Shown here in pieces: positions 53,973 to 63,632 of a stretch of 64,000 nt of DNA. The stretch spans positions 2,790,001 through 2,854,000 of the forward strand of contig OY970387.1 of the NCBI GenBank assembly GCA_963719485.1. Reading direction: 5' to 3'. The stretch is from Bog-473 sp963719485. GTDB lineage: Bacteria; Actinomycetota; Acidimicrobiia; Acidimicrobiales; RAAP-2. A program made the position numbers and the translations under genes. Each line of letters begins with the position of its first letter. Positions within the stretch are counted from its first letter, which is position 1. The notes below the pieces were generated by a model that worked only from the letters and a program-made list of their open reading frames with translations, ran no database searches and had not been told where the DNA came from.

Positions 53973-55225
53973 ACGAGCAGGGCGCCCTCATCGGGGAACG
54001 CCGGATCATTGTCTGTTGCGGCTCAGGAGGAGTCGGCAAGACCACCACGGCGGCGGCCATGGCGGTCGAGGGCGCTCGGCAGGGCCGCCGGACCTGTGTC
54101 GTGACCATCGACCCGGCCCGACGGCTCGCCGACGCTTTCGGACTGGACGCGCTGACCAACACGCCGAGTCGGGTGGACGGTGCCTGGCGCGGGGAGCTGT
54201 GGGCTCTGATGCTGGACACCAAATCCACCTTCGATGAGACGGTAATCCGTTACGCCCGCGATCCGGCCCAAACCCGGGAGATTCAAGGGAGCCGGTTTTA
54301 CCGCAGTCTCTGTGACAGCTTGTCCGGAACGCAGGAGTACATGGCGGTCGAGAAACTCTTCCAGCTCCACCTGGAGGGGGGCTTTGACCTCATCGTGGTT
54401 GACACCCCACCGACCCGTCGTGCGATCGACTTCCTGGGCGCCCCGCGCCACCTGACCCGGCTTCTCGACAACCCGGCCATCCGGGTACTCGTCACACCGA
54501 GCCACGCCTACTTGCGGGCCGTCTCTTTTGTCGCGCAGGTGCCCCTGAAAGTGCTGGCGAAGATCGTCGGCGCGGAAACAGTCCTCGACACCATGGCCTT
54601 CTTACGAGCTTTGCAGGGAATGGAGGCCGGGATCCGCAGCCGGGCGAAGCGGGTGGGTGAACTCTTCGCTGAGCCCTCCACCGCCTTCGTGCTGGTCGTT
54701 GCACCGCGTGAGGAGGCAATCGACGAGGGCCGGTTCTTCGCTGCACGTCTCGGCGAGTCCGACATTGCCGTGCAGGCTCTCATCGTCAACCGCCTCCATC
54801 CCCGCTTTGATGCACAGTCTCCCGCAACGCCGCCGGTCGCCGCCCGTGGAAGATCGGGCGGGGCCCAGAACGGTGGGAGCGCCCGGGCATTCACCAACCT
54901 CAATGGCAACTGGGCGCAGCTCCGCGCCATGGCCGAGGCCGAGGAGAACTGCGTCTCTGGCCTGGCCGCGCGGGTGGCACCCGCCCCCGTGGCCCGAGTT
55001 CCCCTCCTGGAGGGCGAAGTCCACGATCTCGGGGCGGTCCAGACCGTGGCCGACCACCTGATCGGACTTCTCCACCCCGGCCAGCCCTCAGTGATCCCCA
55101 CGGCACCGCCCTCGGGGGTGAAGAGCGGCCGACTCCGATCGTCTCGCCCCCCGGTGCCCCGGTCGTCTTCACCCTCAGGACTCTCCCATTACCGCGAGGT
55201 ATCGAGAGAGGAAGCGGGTCGATAG
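53969..55225 (+). CDS. ArsA/Get3-like ATPase, second of a pair
   Basis: A 418-residue partner ATPase. Its Walker A is CCGSGGVGKTT, where the signature lysine of the ArsA group is replaced by Ser19 while the P-loop Lys24 remains; switch segments are VVTIDPARRLADAFG and LIVVDTPPTRRAIDFLGAPR. The C-terminal 40 residues are Pro/Ser-rich. The GTG start overlaps the first gene's stop (GTGA), so both are translated together and probably form a heterodimer. Confidence 0.87.
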   Translation: MNEQGALIGERRIIVCCGSGGVGKTTTAAAMAVEGARQGRRTCVVTIDPARRLADAFGLDALTNTPSRVDGAWRGELWALMLDTKSTFDETVIRYARDPAQTREIQGSRFYRSLCDSLSGTQEYMAVEKLFQLHLEGGFDLIVVDTPPTRRAIDFLGAPRHLTRLLDNPAIRVLVTPSHAYLRAVSFVAQVPLKVLAKIVGAETVLDTMAFLRALQGMEAGIRSRAKRVGELFAEPSTAFVLVVAPREEAIDEGRFFAARLGESDIAVQALIVNRLHPRFDAQSPATPPVAARGRSGGAQNGGSARAFTNLNGNWAQLRAMAEAEENCVSGLAARVAPAPVARVPLLEGEVHDLGAVQTVADHLIGLLHPGQPSVIPTAPPSGVKSGRLRSSRPPVPRSSSPSGLSHYREVSREEAGR

Positions 55226-55256
55226 TCGAGTTCCGCCTGCAGGCCCAACCAGGGCC

Positions 55257-55880
55257 TCAGCCGGTGGGGGACATCTGGTACGCCAGCGTGTTGCCACCGC
55301 TGGTAAAGGTGAGCGACAGGTCCTTACCGGTACAGGTGTACGAGCCCTGCTCGGGCGAGGACGTGACGGCCTTGGTCACACCGGCCACCGTGATGGTGGC
55401 ATCGTCGGTGACCGTCGACACCGGGAACGTGCCCGAGTGGGACGTGGATTTGGGCGAGAAGCCGTAGTGATCTGTGACGGTGCCGTTGAATTTCGCTGAG
55501 CCCTCGTGGCCCACGAGCGGTGCCCCCGGCGTGAAATTTCCGAGAGCGTTGCCGTTGGACATGATGTCCACGGTCGTTCCGGCACCACCGGTGAAGGTCA
55601 GGCCGGTTGTGCTCAAGGTGATGCTCGTCACGGTCCAGTCCCCCTCCAGACAGGGTCGGGATCTGCTTTTCTGAGGCTTGTGCTTGGTCTGATGCTTCGA
55701 CGACATGTCGAGCCGGACGGGGTTCTGGCCCTGCGCCCGCGCGTCGGGGCTGGCCCCGGCAGTGCCGATGGTGAGCAGGGCGGATGTGGCCAGAGCGAGG
55801 GTCCCGAACCATATGCGTCGACGCCACGGCCTCGGGGCGAACGATGCCGAATATCGCACCTCGACAGAATGACCCTCCAT
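55257..55880 (-). CDS. Exported protein of unknown function
   Basis: A 207-residue protein with a twin-Arg-like, hydrophobic N-terminus (RPWRRRIWFGTLALATSALL, then TIGTAGASPDARA, likely cleaved after AGA or ARA). The mature part is Thr/Ser/Gly-rich beta sequence (VTSITLSTTGLTFTGGAGTT to YTCTGKDLSLTFTSGGNTLA) with two cysteines. Such sequence suits a lipocalin-like beta barrel, but no family is certain. It starts at ATG 55880, 13 bases from a tRNA-Gly fragment. A longer open frame to 56336 overlaps the VOC gene and is rejected. Confidence 0.6.
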   Translation of the reverse strand: MEGHSVEVRYSASFAPRPWRRRIWFGTLALATSALLTIGTAGASPDARAQGQNPVRLDMSSKHQTKHKPQKSRSRPCLEGDWTVTSITLSTTGLTFTGGAGTTVDIMSNGNALGNFTPGAPLVGHEGSAKFNGTVTDHYGFSPKSTSHSGTFPVSTVTDDATITVAGVTKAVTSSPEQGSYTCTGKDLSLTFTSGGNTLAYQMSPTG

Positions 55881-55892
55881 CTTCGCGCTGTC

Positions 55893-55929
55893 CACCGTTT
55901 GCCAAGGTGAGGGTTGCGGGTTCGGAATC
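55893..55929 (+). repeat. Degenerate tRNA-Gly fragment
   Basis: TTTGCCAAGGTGAGGGTTGC then GGGTTCGGAATC matches the anticodon loop to T loop of the intact tRNA-Gly (10401-10430) with a few changes and one extra base. Same orientation as the intact gene. It lies exactly where gene content changes from accessory to operon-like housekeeping genes. Confidence 0.55.
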
Positions 55930-56013
55930 GCTGCGATCGGCTCAGGCTCTGGCGATATCTCTGCCTGGCACCGACCGGCGCCCCCCGCCGAACGCGATGA
56001 CTGCCGTCGTCGG

Positions 56014-56694
56014 TTACGACGGCAGTGCCGTGTTGGCTTGTTCGGCCACGATGAACGCCGCGTACCAGTCGGGCCAGTCGGGATCGGCCTTGCCGATACG
56101 CTTCTCGTGCTCGCCGTGGGCTGCTGCCGCGCGTCGCAAGGCGCTCGCCAGATTGCCGGCGGACCTGAACGAAGTGACGGCCGGGTCGACCCTGCCCGGC
56201 AGACGGTCGGTGATCTCCTGCAGCAGCCAACCGTTGCCGTCCGGATCCTCGAACGTGGCAAAGGAGCTGTAGCTCTTGTGATCCGGATCGGGCCCATTGA
56301 CCCGATCCGCGGTGTCGTCGGGTTGGAGTTGTGCACCCGGCGCTCCCGCGTGGAACACGTCGCTCACCTTTGCTCCCCGATCGATGAGCTCCGCTCGTCC
56401 GGCATCGATGTCGGAGACGACGAGGTAAAGGCCATGTGCGGATCCGGGTGACGCCGTCGTGATCTTGGTACCGAATTGGATGGAGCACAACGAACCCGGT
56501 GGCGTGAACTGGACGACACGGAAGCCGTTGTCGAAGGAGAAATCGGCGTCCAGCCTCCATCCGAGACCGGCGTAGAAGTTCTTCGAGCGGTCAGCGTCCG
56601 CCACGGGAACAACGATGACTTCGAGCTTCAGGTCGACGCTCCCGTCGCCGATCGTTCCGGCTGCGTCACTGTGCTGCCCATCGGTCGTGCTCAT
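56014..56694 (-). CDS. VOC-family (glyoxalase/bleomycin-resistance-like) protein
   Basis: A 226-residue protein with one VOC domain (LKLEVIVVPVADADRSKNFY to FATFEDPDGNGWLLQEITDR) and an extra C-terminal helical region (SFRSAGNLASALRRAAAAHG, then DPDWPDWYAAFIVAEQ). Metal ligands Glu/His positions are only partly clear. The fused C-terminal segment is seen in actinobacterial VOC proteins. ATG 56694 has GAAGAGGT upstream. Function unknown. Confidence 0.82.
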   Translation of the reverse strand: MSTTDGQHSDAAGTIGDGSVDLKLEVIVVPVADADRSKNFYAGLGWRLDADFSFDNGFRVVQFTPPGSLCSIQFGTKITTASPGSAHGLYLVVSDIDAGRAELIDRGAKVSDVFHAGAPGAQLQPDDTADRVNGPDPDHKSYSSFATFEDPDGNGWLLQEITDRLPGRVDPAVTSFRSAGNLASALRRAAAAHGEHEKRIGKADPDWPDWYAAFIVAEQANTALPS

Positions 56695-56840
56695 TCGGAC
56701 CTCTTCCCGGTCGTTGTCACGTGCCGATTGTCGCGCCGGGCTCATCGCAGTGCACCCGGGAATGCGGCTGGACCTCGAGGCTGAGATCCTCCCAGGTCGC
56801 AGGCCAGTGAGCGGAGGTCAGGGGGCGTCAGCGAGTTCGA

Positions 56841-57272
56841 CTACTCACCGATTCCGTAGAGAAGGTCATCCGGACTTCTCCAGCTCTCCTCCGTAATCTT
56901 CCCCATGCCTGCAACGCATGCGACCACGACGGCCACCCCGTCCGGGTCGCGGCCCACCACGGCAGTCCAGTCACTCTGATCACGTCGGCTGACGAGGAGT
57001 CCCCGGGAGTCCAACTCGCTTGCGATCCGCTCCAGTTGATCGTTTGCGTCGACTTCCAACACGAAGGCTCGCAGACCGGTATGGCGGCCGCCGCCGAGAC
57101 GACCGCTCCCGTACGCTCGGAGCACGATGACCTGAGGGTGATCGTTCCCCGGAGCGCACACCACCGGCAATTGGTCATTCTGGGACAGCAACTCGAAATC
57201 AAGCACGTGACGATAGAAGCCGATCGATCGGTCGAGGTCGGTCACATTTATCACGACGCCCTGAAAGTTCAT
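56841..57272 (-). CDS. VOC-family protein
   Basis: A 143-residue single-domain VOC protein: FQGVVINVTDLDRSIGFYRH, FELLSQNDQLPVVCAPG, the GLRAFVLEVDANDQLERIAS segment, and VVGRDPDGVAVVVACV as the last strand. Such proteins bind metal and small substrates or drugs. It lies 146 bases upstream of the other VOC gene on the same strand; sequence similarity is low, so they are not recent duplicates. Confidence 0.82.
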   Translation of the reverse strand: MNFQGVVINVTDLDRSIGFYRHVLDFELLSQNDQLPVVCAPGNDHPQVIVLRAYGSGRLGGGRHTGLRAFVLEVDANDQLERIASELDSRGLLVSRRDQSDWTAVVGRDPDGVAVVVACVAGMGKITEESWRSPDDLLYGIGE

Positions 57273-57342
57273 GCCGTAGTCCGAGTCTTCGGCATAGGCA
57301 CAGTCAACTGTCCGAGCCTCGAAAGACGCGAGCCATCAGCTC

Positions 57343-57564
57343 TCATTGCAGGCTCTCGTGTCGCCAACCGTCCTTGTATTCCTCGTCATGCAATCCACGG
57401 ACGAGATGGGCGTAGTGGTCGAGTCGATCCGCAGCCGTTTGAGCTTCGTGGTAGTCCTTGCCGTGGTCACGGGCTGCCGTCTTCTGTTCGGCTCGCTTCC
57501 GAACGATCCGGAGCTCGTCATGGGCGAGCTCGACGATCTTCTCTAGGGTTTGCTCGAGGTTCAT
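57343..57564 (-). CDS. Small charged hypothetical protein
   Basis: A 73-residue protein made almost entirely of one or two amphipathic helices (LEQTLEKIVELAHDELRIVR, then TAADRLDHYAHLVRGLHDEE). GGAAAAGAG precedes the ATG. No family is recognised; the pattern of many Glu/Arg/His suits a small helical cytoplasmic protein. Confidence 0.5.
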   Translation of the reverse strand: MNLEQTLEKIVELAHDELRIVRKRAEQKTAARDHGKDYHEAQTAADRLDHYAHLVRGLHDEEYKDGWRHESLQ

Positions 57565-57698
57565 TGTTTCTCTTTTCCGTTGGAGGGTTGTGGGTCCGGA
57601 GGAAAGAGACCTGTCGGCGCAGTGCCAGACCCGGACACGAGCCGAATTCTAGGGCCAATTGTGCGGATGCGGGCCAGCCGAGCAGAGGACCCGAGCGC

Positions 57699-60600
57699 TC
57701 ATCGGCCTCCGGCCGGCTCTCGGAGAACCTGCACGGTGCCACCCGCCAGTGCCGGACCCGTCGTGTGCAGATGACAACGGACCGTGCTCCCGGCCGGTGT
57801 GCTGAAGGGCGCAGGGTCGACCCGAGCACACACCTCCATTGCGAAGGGGCACCGGGTCCGGAATCGGCAACCCTGCTCGCCGCTGGACGGCTCGCCGACC
57901 TCGCCGCGCAAGATGATTCGCTCCCGCTGCTGTTGCCGGGCCGGATCCGGCACCGGAATGGATGAGAGCAGCGCAGCCGTGTAGGGATGGGTCGGCCGCT
58001 CGTAGACCTCGTCCGCATCGCCCTCTTCGACGATCTGGCCGAGATACATGACGGCGATCCGGTTGCTGATGTGGCGGACGACCGACAGGTCGTGGGCAAT
58101 GAAGAGGTATGCCACACCCAACTGTTGTTGCAACTCGGTGAACAGGTTGATGACCTGGGACTGGGTGGAGACGTCGAGAGCGCTGACCGGCTCGTCGCAG
58201 ACGAGCAATTGGGGCTGGAGCGCCAGGGCACGTGCGATGGCGATGCGTTGGCGTTGTCCGCCGGAGAACTCGTGAGGCTGGCGCTGGAGCACGTGCGAGC
58301 CCAGTCCGACCTGGTCGAGAAGCTGTACCACGCGCTGCTCTCTCTCGGCTCTGCTCATCGAAGTGTGGATGGCCAGCGGTTCCCCGACGACGTCGGCGAT
58401 GCTCTGCCGGGGATCGAGCGACGAGTACGGATCCTGGAACACCATCTGCATCGCCTCGCGATGGCGCCGCAGCGCAGGCCCTCGCAGCGAGGTGATGTCC
58501 TTGCCGTCGACGACAATCGTCCCGCTCGTTGGGTCGATGAGGCGGAGGATCAGCCGCGCCAGGGTCGACTTACCCGAGCCCGTTTCGCCGACGAGGCCGA
58601 GCGTCGTTCCCGGGTTCACGCTCAAGCTGACCTGGTCAACCGCCCTGATCGCCCCCGTCGTGCGACGGAGGACGCCGCTGCGGATCGGGTAATCCATGAC
58701 GAGGTTGGTCACCTCGAGTACCGGCGGTGCGGCAACGACCACCGATTCGGTCCGGCCCGGGCCTGTCGGAGAGGCGCTGCTCGCCAGCTCCGCCACGCTC
58801 GACAGGATGAGATCGTCCTGCCGCACGCACCGAGCGAGAGTGACCCTCGATGCGGTGGCCTCGGCCCGGCCCGTGGTCGCACCGTCGGCCCCCACCGGTC
58901 CCCGCAGCGACACCGGCTCCGCCGTGCACGCGTCCAGGACGTAGGAGCAGCGCGGCGCGAAGCGGCAGCCAGCCGGGAATTGATCCGCGCGTGGCACCAT
59001 CCCCGGGATCGCGTGCAAGAGCTCACCCTTCGGGGTGAGCTGAGGGATGGAGTCGAGGAGCGCTTCCGTGTACGGGTGCCGGGGGCGACCGAAGAGGTCG
59101 ACGGCGGCCGCTTGTTCGACGATCTGTCCTGCGTACATGACCACGACGTCGGCAGCCACGTCGGCGATGACTCCCAGATCGTGGGTGACGAAGATCATCG
59201 CCATGTCTTCTTCGCGCTGAAGTGAGTGCAGCAGCGCGATGATCTGCGACTGCGTCGTGACGTCGAGCGCCGTTGTGGGCTCGTCGGCGATCAGGAGCTT
59301 TGGTGAGCATGACAGGGCCATGGCGATCATGACCCGCTGGCGCATCCCACCCGAGAAGGCGTGTGGGTAATCCTGGGCACGTGTTGCGGCATGTGCGATC
59401 TCCACCCGGTCGAGCATCTCGATCGCGATCTTCCAGGCGTCGGCTCGACTGATCTCCCGGTGTGCGCGTACCTGTTCCGCAATCTGATTGCCCACCGTGA
59501 AGGCCGGGTTCAGGCTGGTCATCGGCTCCTGGAAGATCATCGCCATCTCGTTGCCCCGCAACTGGCGCAACCGGGACGGGCTGACGTCGGTGAGCTCCTG
59601 ACCCTCGAAGCGGATCGAGCCGGTCACCTGCGACACCTGGGCCGGGAGCAATCCCATCACCGCGAGGGCGGAAACGGTCTTGCCCGAACCGCTCTCGCCC
59701 ACCAAGCCCAGGGTCTTCCCCCTGGGCACCGAGAAGTTGGCTTCCTCCATGACCGGCAACCAGGTCCCGCGGGTGAGGAATTCGATCCGCAGGTTGTCGA
59801 CCTCGAGCAGGGCGGCATCGGGTCTGGGCTCGGTCGTGAGCGCCGGCTCCTCGGGCCGCCCGGCTCTGCGCGCACGGGCCATCGGCCCGCGCCAGGACTC
59901 CCGCTCCCCGCTGACCGGACTGCTGCCCCGGGGTCGCTCCCGGCCGAGGGCGTCCCGCAGCCCGTCGGCCACGAGGTTGAAAGCCAGGACGGTGAGCATG
60001 ATGGCCAGCCCGGGGAACACGAGGGCCCAGGGGGCCGTGTTGATGAACTGGAATCCCTCCTGGAGCATGCCGCCCCAGCTCGGCGTGGGCGGCTGTTCGC
60101 CGACGCCGAGGAAGCTGAGACCGGCCTCGGTGAGGAGGGCGAACCCGAGGGCGAGTGCCATCTGGATGATGATCGGAGACGCCACGTTCGGCACGACATG
60201 ACGCCCGACGAGGCGCTTGGAGGTCGCACCGAGACTCCGGGCCGACTCGATGTAGGCCTCCTCGCGTACGGCGATGACCTCGCCCCGGAGCAGGCGCACG
60301 AAGCTCGGGACGAACACGATGGCGATGGCGATCGCGGCATCGTTGATGTCGGCACCGAGAAGGGCGGCCACCGTCAAGGCGAGGATCAGCGGAGGGAACG
60401 AGAAGAGGGCGTCCATGGTCCGCATGATCACGGAGTCGACCGCGCCACGGAAGAACCCGGCGATCAGTCCGAGGGGGATGGCGACGACGGCCGCCAGGGC
60501 CACGATCTCGAAGGACACGCGCAACGAAATGCGAGCACCCCAGATCAGCCGGCTGAGGATGTCACGCCCGAGGTCGTCGGTCCCGAGCCAGTGCGCAGCG

Positions 60601-60851
60601 GAGGGACCTGTGTTGACCGCGTTGATGTCCTGCGCGTTCGGGGCATGCGGCGCGACGAGAGGGGCGAAGATGGCGGCGACGATGACGATCAGGAGGAAGA
60701 CCAGTCCGGCGATGGCCCAGCGCTGATGCAGGAAACGGACCCAGAATCCTGGGCGCCGCTCGGGCAGCTCGTTCGGGCTGTCGCCCGTCTCGGGGATGTC
60801 GGTCAGGCCGACGAAGGGGTCGCTGACGTTCGGCGTGCTCCACGTACTCAT
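57699..60851 (-). CDS. Peptide/nickel-type ABC transporter: DppC permease fused to both ATPases
   Basis: A single 1050-residue chain with three modules: residues about 40-310 a DppC/OppC permease (EAA-like loop VREEAYIESARSLGATSKRL), about 350-640 a DppD-type ATPase (Walker A GLVGESGSGKT, signature FSGGMRQRV, Walker B LLIADEP), about 705-1010 a DppF-type ATPase (GLVGETGSGKST, FSGGQRQRI, LLVCDEP). Both ATPases end in the oligopeptide C-terminal cysteine segment (CRFAPRCSYVLDAC and CRFRTRCPFAMEVC), which often carries an Fe-S cluster or stabilising cysteines. It completes an operon with a DppB permease and a substrate-binding protein. Confidence 0.9.
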   Translation of the reverse strand: MSTWSTPNVSDPFVGLTDIPETGDSPNELPERRPGFWVRFLHQRWAIAGLVFLLIVIVAAIFAPLVAPHAPNAQDINAVNTGPSAAHWLGTDDLGRDILSRLIWGARISLRVSFEIVALAAVVAIPLGLIAGFFRGAVDSVIMRTMDALFSFPPLILALTVAALLGADINDAAIAIAIVFVPSFVRLLRGEVIAVREEAYIESARSLGATSKRLVGRHVVPNVASPIIIQMALALGFALLTEAGLSFLGVGEQPPTPSWGGMLQEGFQFINTAPWALVFPGLAIMLTVLAFNLVADGLRDALGRERPRGSSPVSGERESWRGPMARARRAGRPEEPALTTEPRPDAALLEVDNLRIEFLTRGTWLPVMEEANFSVPRGKTLGLVGESGSGKTVSALAVMGLLPAQVSQVTGSIRFEGQELTDVSPSRLRQLRGNEMAMIFQEPMTSLNPAFTVGNQIAEQVRAHREISRADAWKIAIEMLDRVEIAHAATRAQDYPHAFSGGMRQRVMIAMALSCSPKLLIADEPTTALDVTTQSQIIALLHSLQREEDMAMIFVTHDLGVIADVAADVVVMYAGQIVEQAAAVDLFGRPRHPYTEALLDSIPQLTPKGELLHAIPGMVPRADQFPAGCRFAPRCSYVLDACTAEPVSLRGPVGADGATTGRAEATASRVTLARCVRQDDLILSSVAELASSASPTGPGRTESVVVAAPPVLEVTNLVMDYPIRSGVLRRTTGAIRAVDQVSLSVNPGTTLGLVGETGSGKSTLARLILRLIDPTSGTIVVDGKDITSLRGPALRRHREAMQMVFQDPYSSLDPRQSIADVVGEPLAIHTSMSRAEREQRVVQLLDQVGLGSHVLQRQPHEFSGGQRQRIAIARALALQPQLLVCDEPVSALDVSTQSQVINLFTELQQQLGVAYLFIAHDLSVVRHISNRIAVMYLGQIVEEGDADEVYERPTHPYTAALLSSIPVPDPARQQQRERIILRGEVGEPSSGEQGCRFRTRCPFAMEVCARVDPAPFSTPAGSTVRCHLHTTGPALAGGTVQVLREPAGGR

Positions 60852-60861
60852 CGGGCAGACC

Positions 60862-61833
60862 TCACGACAGCCGGATCTTCGGGTTCAGGTAGGCGTAGGC
60901 GACGTCGACGACCAGGTTGATGAGGACGAAGGCGAGGGCCACCACCAGCACCACACCCTGGATCTCCGGGATGTCCTTGTCGCTGATGGCCTGAATGATG
61001 TACGTGCCCAGCCCGGGCAGCGAGAAGATCTGCTCGATGATGAGGGTGCCCCCGAGGAGGTATCCGAACTGGATGCCGATCACGGTCACGGCGGGGCTCA
61101 GGGCGTTCTTCAGGGCGTGCTTCCCGACCACCATCCTGGGATTCAGGCCCTTGGCCACCGCCGTCCGCATGTAGTCCTGGTCCAGCGTGTCGATCAGTGC
61201 GCCGCGGATCTGCCGCGCAATGACGGCGGACCCCCCGATGCCGAGTGCCAACCACGGCAGCAGGAGGTCCTGGAACCATTCCGCGGGCGATTGTGTGAAC
61301 GGCGTGTACCCGAGCGCCGGCAACCACTCCAACTTCACCGCGAACACGATCACCAGCAACATGGCGAGCCAGAAGTCGGGAATGGCCACGGCGATGCTCG
61401 AGCCGACGGTGACGCCGCGGTCGCGGGCCGTGCCCTGGTGCAACCCCGCCACGATCCCGGACGGGACGCCCAGCAGGATGGCCACCACCATGCCGCCGAC
61501 CGCCACGCTCAGGGTCACCGGGAAGCGGGCGGCGATGCCAGAGGCGACCGTCTCGTTGTTGAAGAGGGAGTTGCCGAGGTTCCCGTGCACCGCCGCCCTG
61601 AGCCAATTCCAGTACTGGGCAAAAAAGCCCTCGTTCAGGTGCAGCTGGTTCGTGATCTTGGCGATCTCCGCCGGCGTGGCCTTCGTCCCGCCGGCCAGAG
61701 CGATGGCCGGGTTGCCCGGGATGATCAAGATGAGCGAGTAGACGCCCACCGTGATCAAGAAGAGCAGCAGGATGGTGATGAGCAGCCGACGCGCGACGAA
61801 CGTCAGAAGTGAGCCACCGCCGCCCGACGCCAT
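60862..61833 (-). CDS. DppB/OppB-type ABC permease
   Basis: A 323-residue inner-membrane permease with six helices and the N-terminal LTFVARRLLITILLLFLITV of this family; the EAA-like loop that docks the ATPase is ALIDTLDQDYMRTAVAKGLN. It lies 13 bases after the substrate-binding protein gene and 10 bases before the fused permease/ATPase gene, so all three form one operon. Peptides, nickel or similar small solutes are the usual cargo. Confidence 0.9.
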   Translation of the reverse strand: MASGGGGSLLTFVARRLLITILLLFLITVGVYSLILIIPGNPAIALAGGTKATPAEIAKITNQLHLNEGFFAQYWNWLRAAVHGNLGNSLFNNETVASGIAARFPVTLSVAVGGMVVAILLGVPSGIVAGLHQGTARDRGVTVGSSIAVAIPDFWLAMLLVIVFAVKLEWLPALGYTPFTQSPAEWFQDLLLPWLALGIGGSAVIARQIRGALIDTLDQDYMRTAVAKGLNPRMVVGKHALKNALSPAVTVIGIQFGYLLGGTLIIEQIFSLPGLGTYIIQAISDKDIPEIQGVVLVVALAFVLINLVVDVAYAYLNPKIRLS

Positions 61834-61846
61834 TCCCGACGTCTAG

Positions 61847-63473
61847 CTACTTCTTGATGTAAATGCCGGCCAGGTCCGAGCGGCACTGACCGATCGGCGC
61901 CACGACCTTCCCGCCGACCCGATTCTTGTTGTAGGCCACGATCGAGGGCATGAAGGCGATGGGCACCAGGAGTCCTTGTTGGAGGACCGTCTTGTCGATC
62001 TGCTGCATCAGCGGGCCTTGCAGGCTCGGGCTGAGCGATGCATTGGCCTGTTCGATCAGGGGTGTCAGCTGTTGGTTGACCGAGCCCAGCGCATTGGCCG
62101 GGAAGCCGGAAGGTTCGAACATGGCCTCGTAGGCATTCGACAGGTCGGCCCCGTTGGTGAGCTGCTCGCTCAGGAGCGCGTCTCCCTGCTTCTTGATATA
62201 GACGTCGGTCAGGAAGTCGGACCCCGGGATCTGCTGCAGGTTGGCCGTGAACCCGGCGGAGGCCATCTCCGACTGGAGCAGGGCGGCCGCCCGGGCGTAC
62301 GTCGCGTCGCCCGACGGGATGATCAGGCTGAAGCTCACGCCCTTGGGGTAACCGGCCGCCTTCAACATGGCCTTGGCCTTGGCGGGGTTGTAGGGGTCAG
62401 GGATGCCGAGCGACTTGGAGTAGCCCGGGGACCACGTCGGCACGGGCTGGTAGGCGGGAGCGCCGAGCCCGTCGAAAACCACCTTGTTCACGGCCGCCCG
62501 GTCGACCGCGTACTCGAGCGCGGCACGCACCTTCTCGTTGGCGAACGGCCCCGTATTCTGGCGCAACTCGATCTCCATGGCGTCGTAGGACTTCGCGACG
62601 GAAATGCCGATGTTCGGGTCGCTCTTCAACTGTGGATAGTTCTCCGGCTCGACCTCGATCATGTCGACCGATCCCGACGTGAGGGCGGTCGCCGCCTCGG
62701 GACCCTGCGTCACCTGGGTGAAGTCCACTCCGCCCAGCGGGTAGGCCTTCGTGTTCCAGTACTTCGGGTTCTTGGCGAGGACGATGGACGAACCCTGGCG
62801 ATAGCTCTTCAGCACGAACGGCCCCGAACCCACGGGTTGGCTGGACTGCGTGGCGATGGCGTTGGCCGGGTAGATCTGGCCGTCGACGTAGGTGGACGCC
62901 CACAGGAAGTCACCCGCGGTGGGCTTGTTCAGGTTGACGACGACGGTCGACGCATCGGGCGTCTGGATGCTCGAGATGGCGAACAGCGACGAACGCAGCG
63001 GGCTCGTCTTCGTGTGGTTCAGGCTGGCCGCGACGTCGGCAGACGTCACGGGTTGACCGTTCGAAGAACGTGAGGCCCGGCCTGATGTGGAAGGTGATCG
63101 TCGAGCTGTTGTTGGACACCGTCCAGCTCTGGGCCACACCACCGCCGACCGCGGTGTTCCCCGGGGTCGTCATGGACTGGTAGAGGTTCGAGGTGACCGT
63201 GTACGAGCAGTCGTTCTCCTCGGTTGCCGGCGCGAAGTCGTTGTTGAACTCGTTGTTGAGGTCGAACCCGTACTTGAGCACTCCGTTCGGGTCCACACCG
63301 GAGGATGCAGCTCCGGCTCCGCCCGGGGAGAGAACCAGGGCCAACGGTGTCAGCAGCGCGACTGCGACCCCGGCGGCAGCGGCGCTCCGACCCCTGCGTC
63401 CCGGCCGGGAGTTTCCGGCATCACCCCGCCCACCCTTCTGGACCGGCGCCTGCATATCGAACTCCATGTCCAT
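61847..63473 (-). pseudogene. ABC substrate-binding protein (SBP_bac_5 type) with a +1 frameshift
   Basis: The binding protein of the peptide/nickel-type system. The N-terminal part (from 63473) has a signal peptide (AAAAGVAVALLTPLALVLSP) and the first domain to HIRPGLTF; near 63061-63068 one extra T shifts the frame, after which SNGQPVTSADVAASLNHTKT and the rest (PVGSGPFVLKSYRQGSSIVL to PIGQCRSDLAGIYIKK) continue. Length is 1627 bases, one over a multiple of three. Because the permease genes look intact, a sequence error is at least as likely as loss of the gene. Confidence 0.8.
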
Positions 63474-63632
63474 TCCCCCGACTCGGCCCGGCCGATTCCA
63501 CGTGGGTGGTACCGACGCACGATCCCCAACAGCGGCAATCTATACCGAACCTGACGCCGGTGTCAGGGAGCTCGAACCAGGGAACCGCCGACCGGGGACC
63601 GGCAGCGGCCGAGAGGAGGGGAACAGGGACGT

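Noticed and set aside
52908..55225. Arsenite resistance operon
   Set aside because: The ATPases are of the ArsA/Get3 fold, but there is no ArsB/Acr3, ArsC, ArsD or ArsR gene nearby and no metal-binding cysteine cluster.
57987..60920. Plus-strand frames of 412 and 519 codons across the ABC transporter gene
   Set aside because: Antisense to a polypeptide with two complete sets of ABC motifs; composition is low-complexity His/Asp/Gly.
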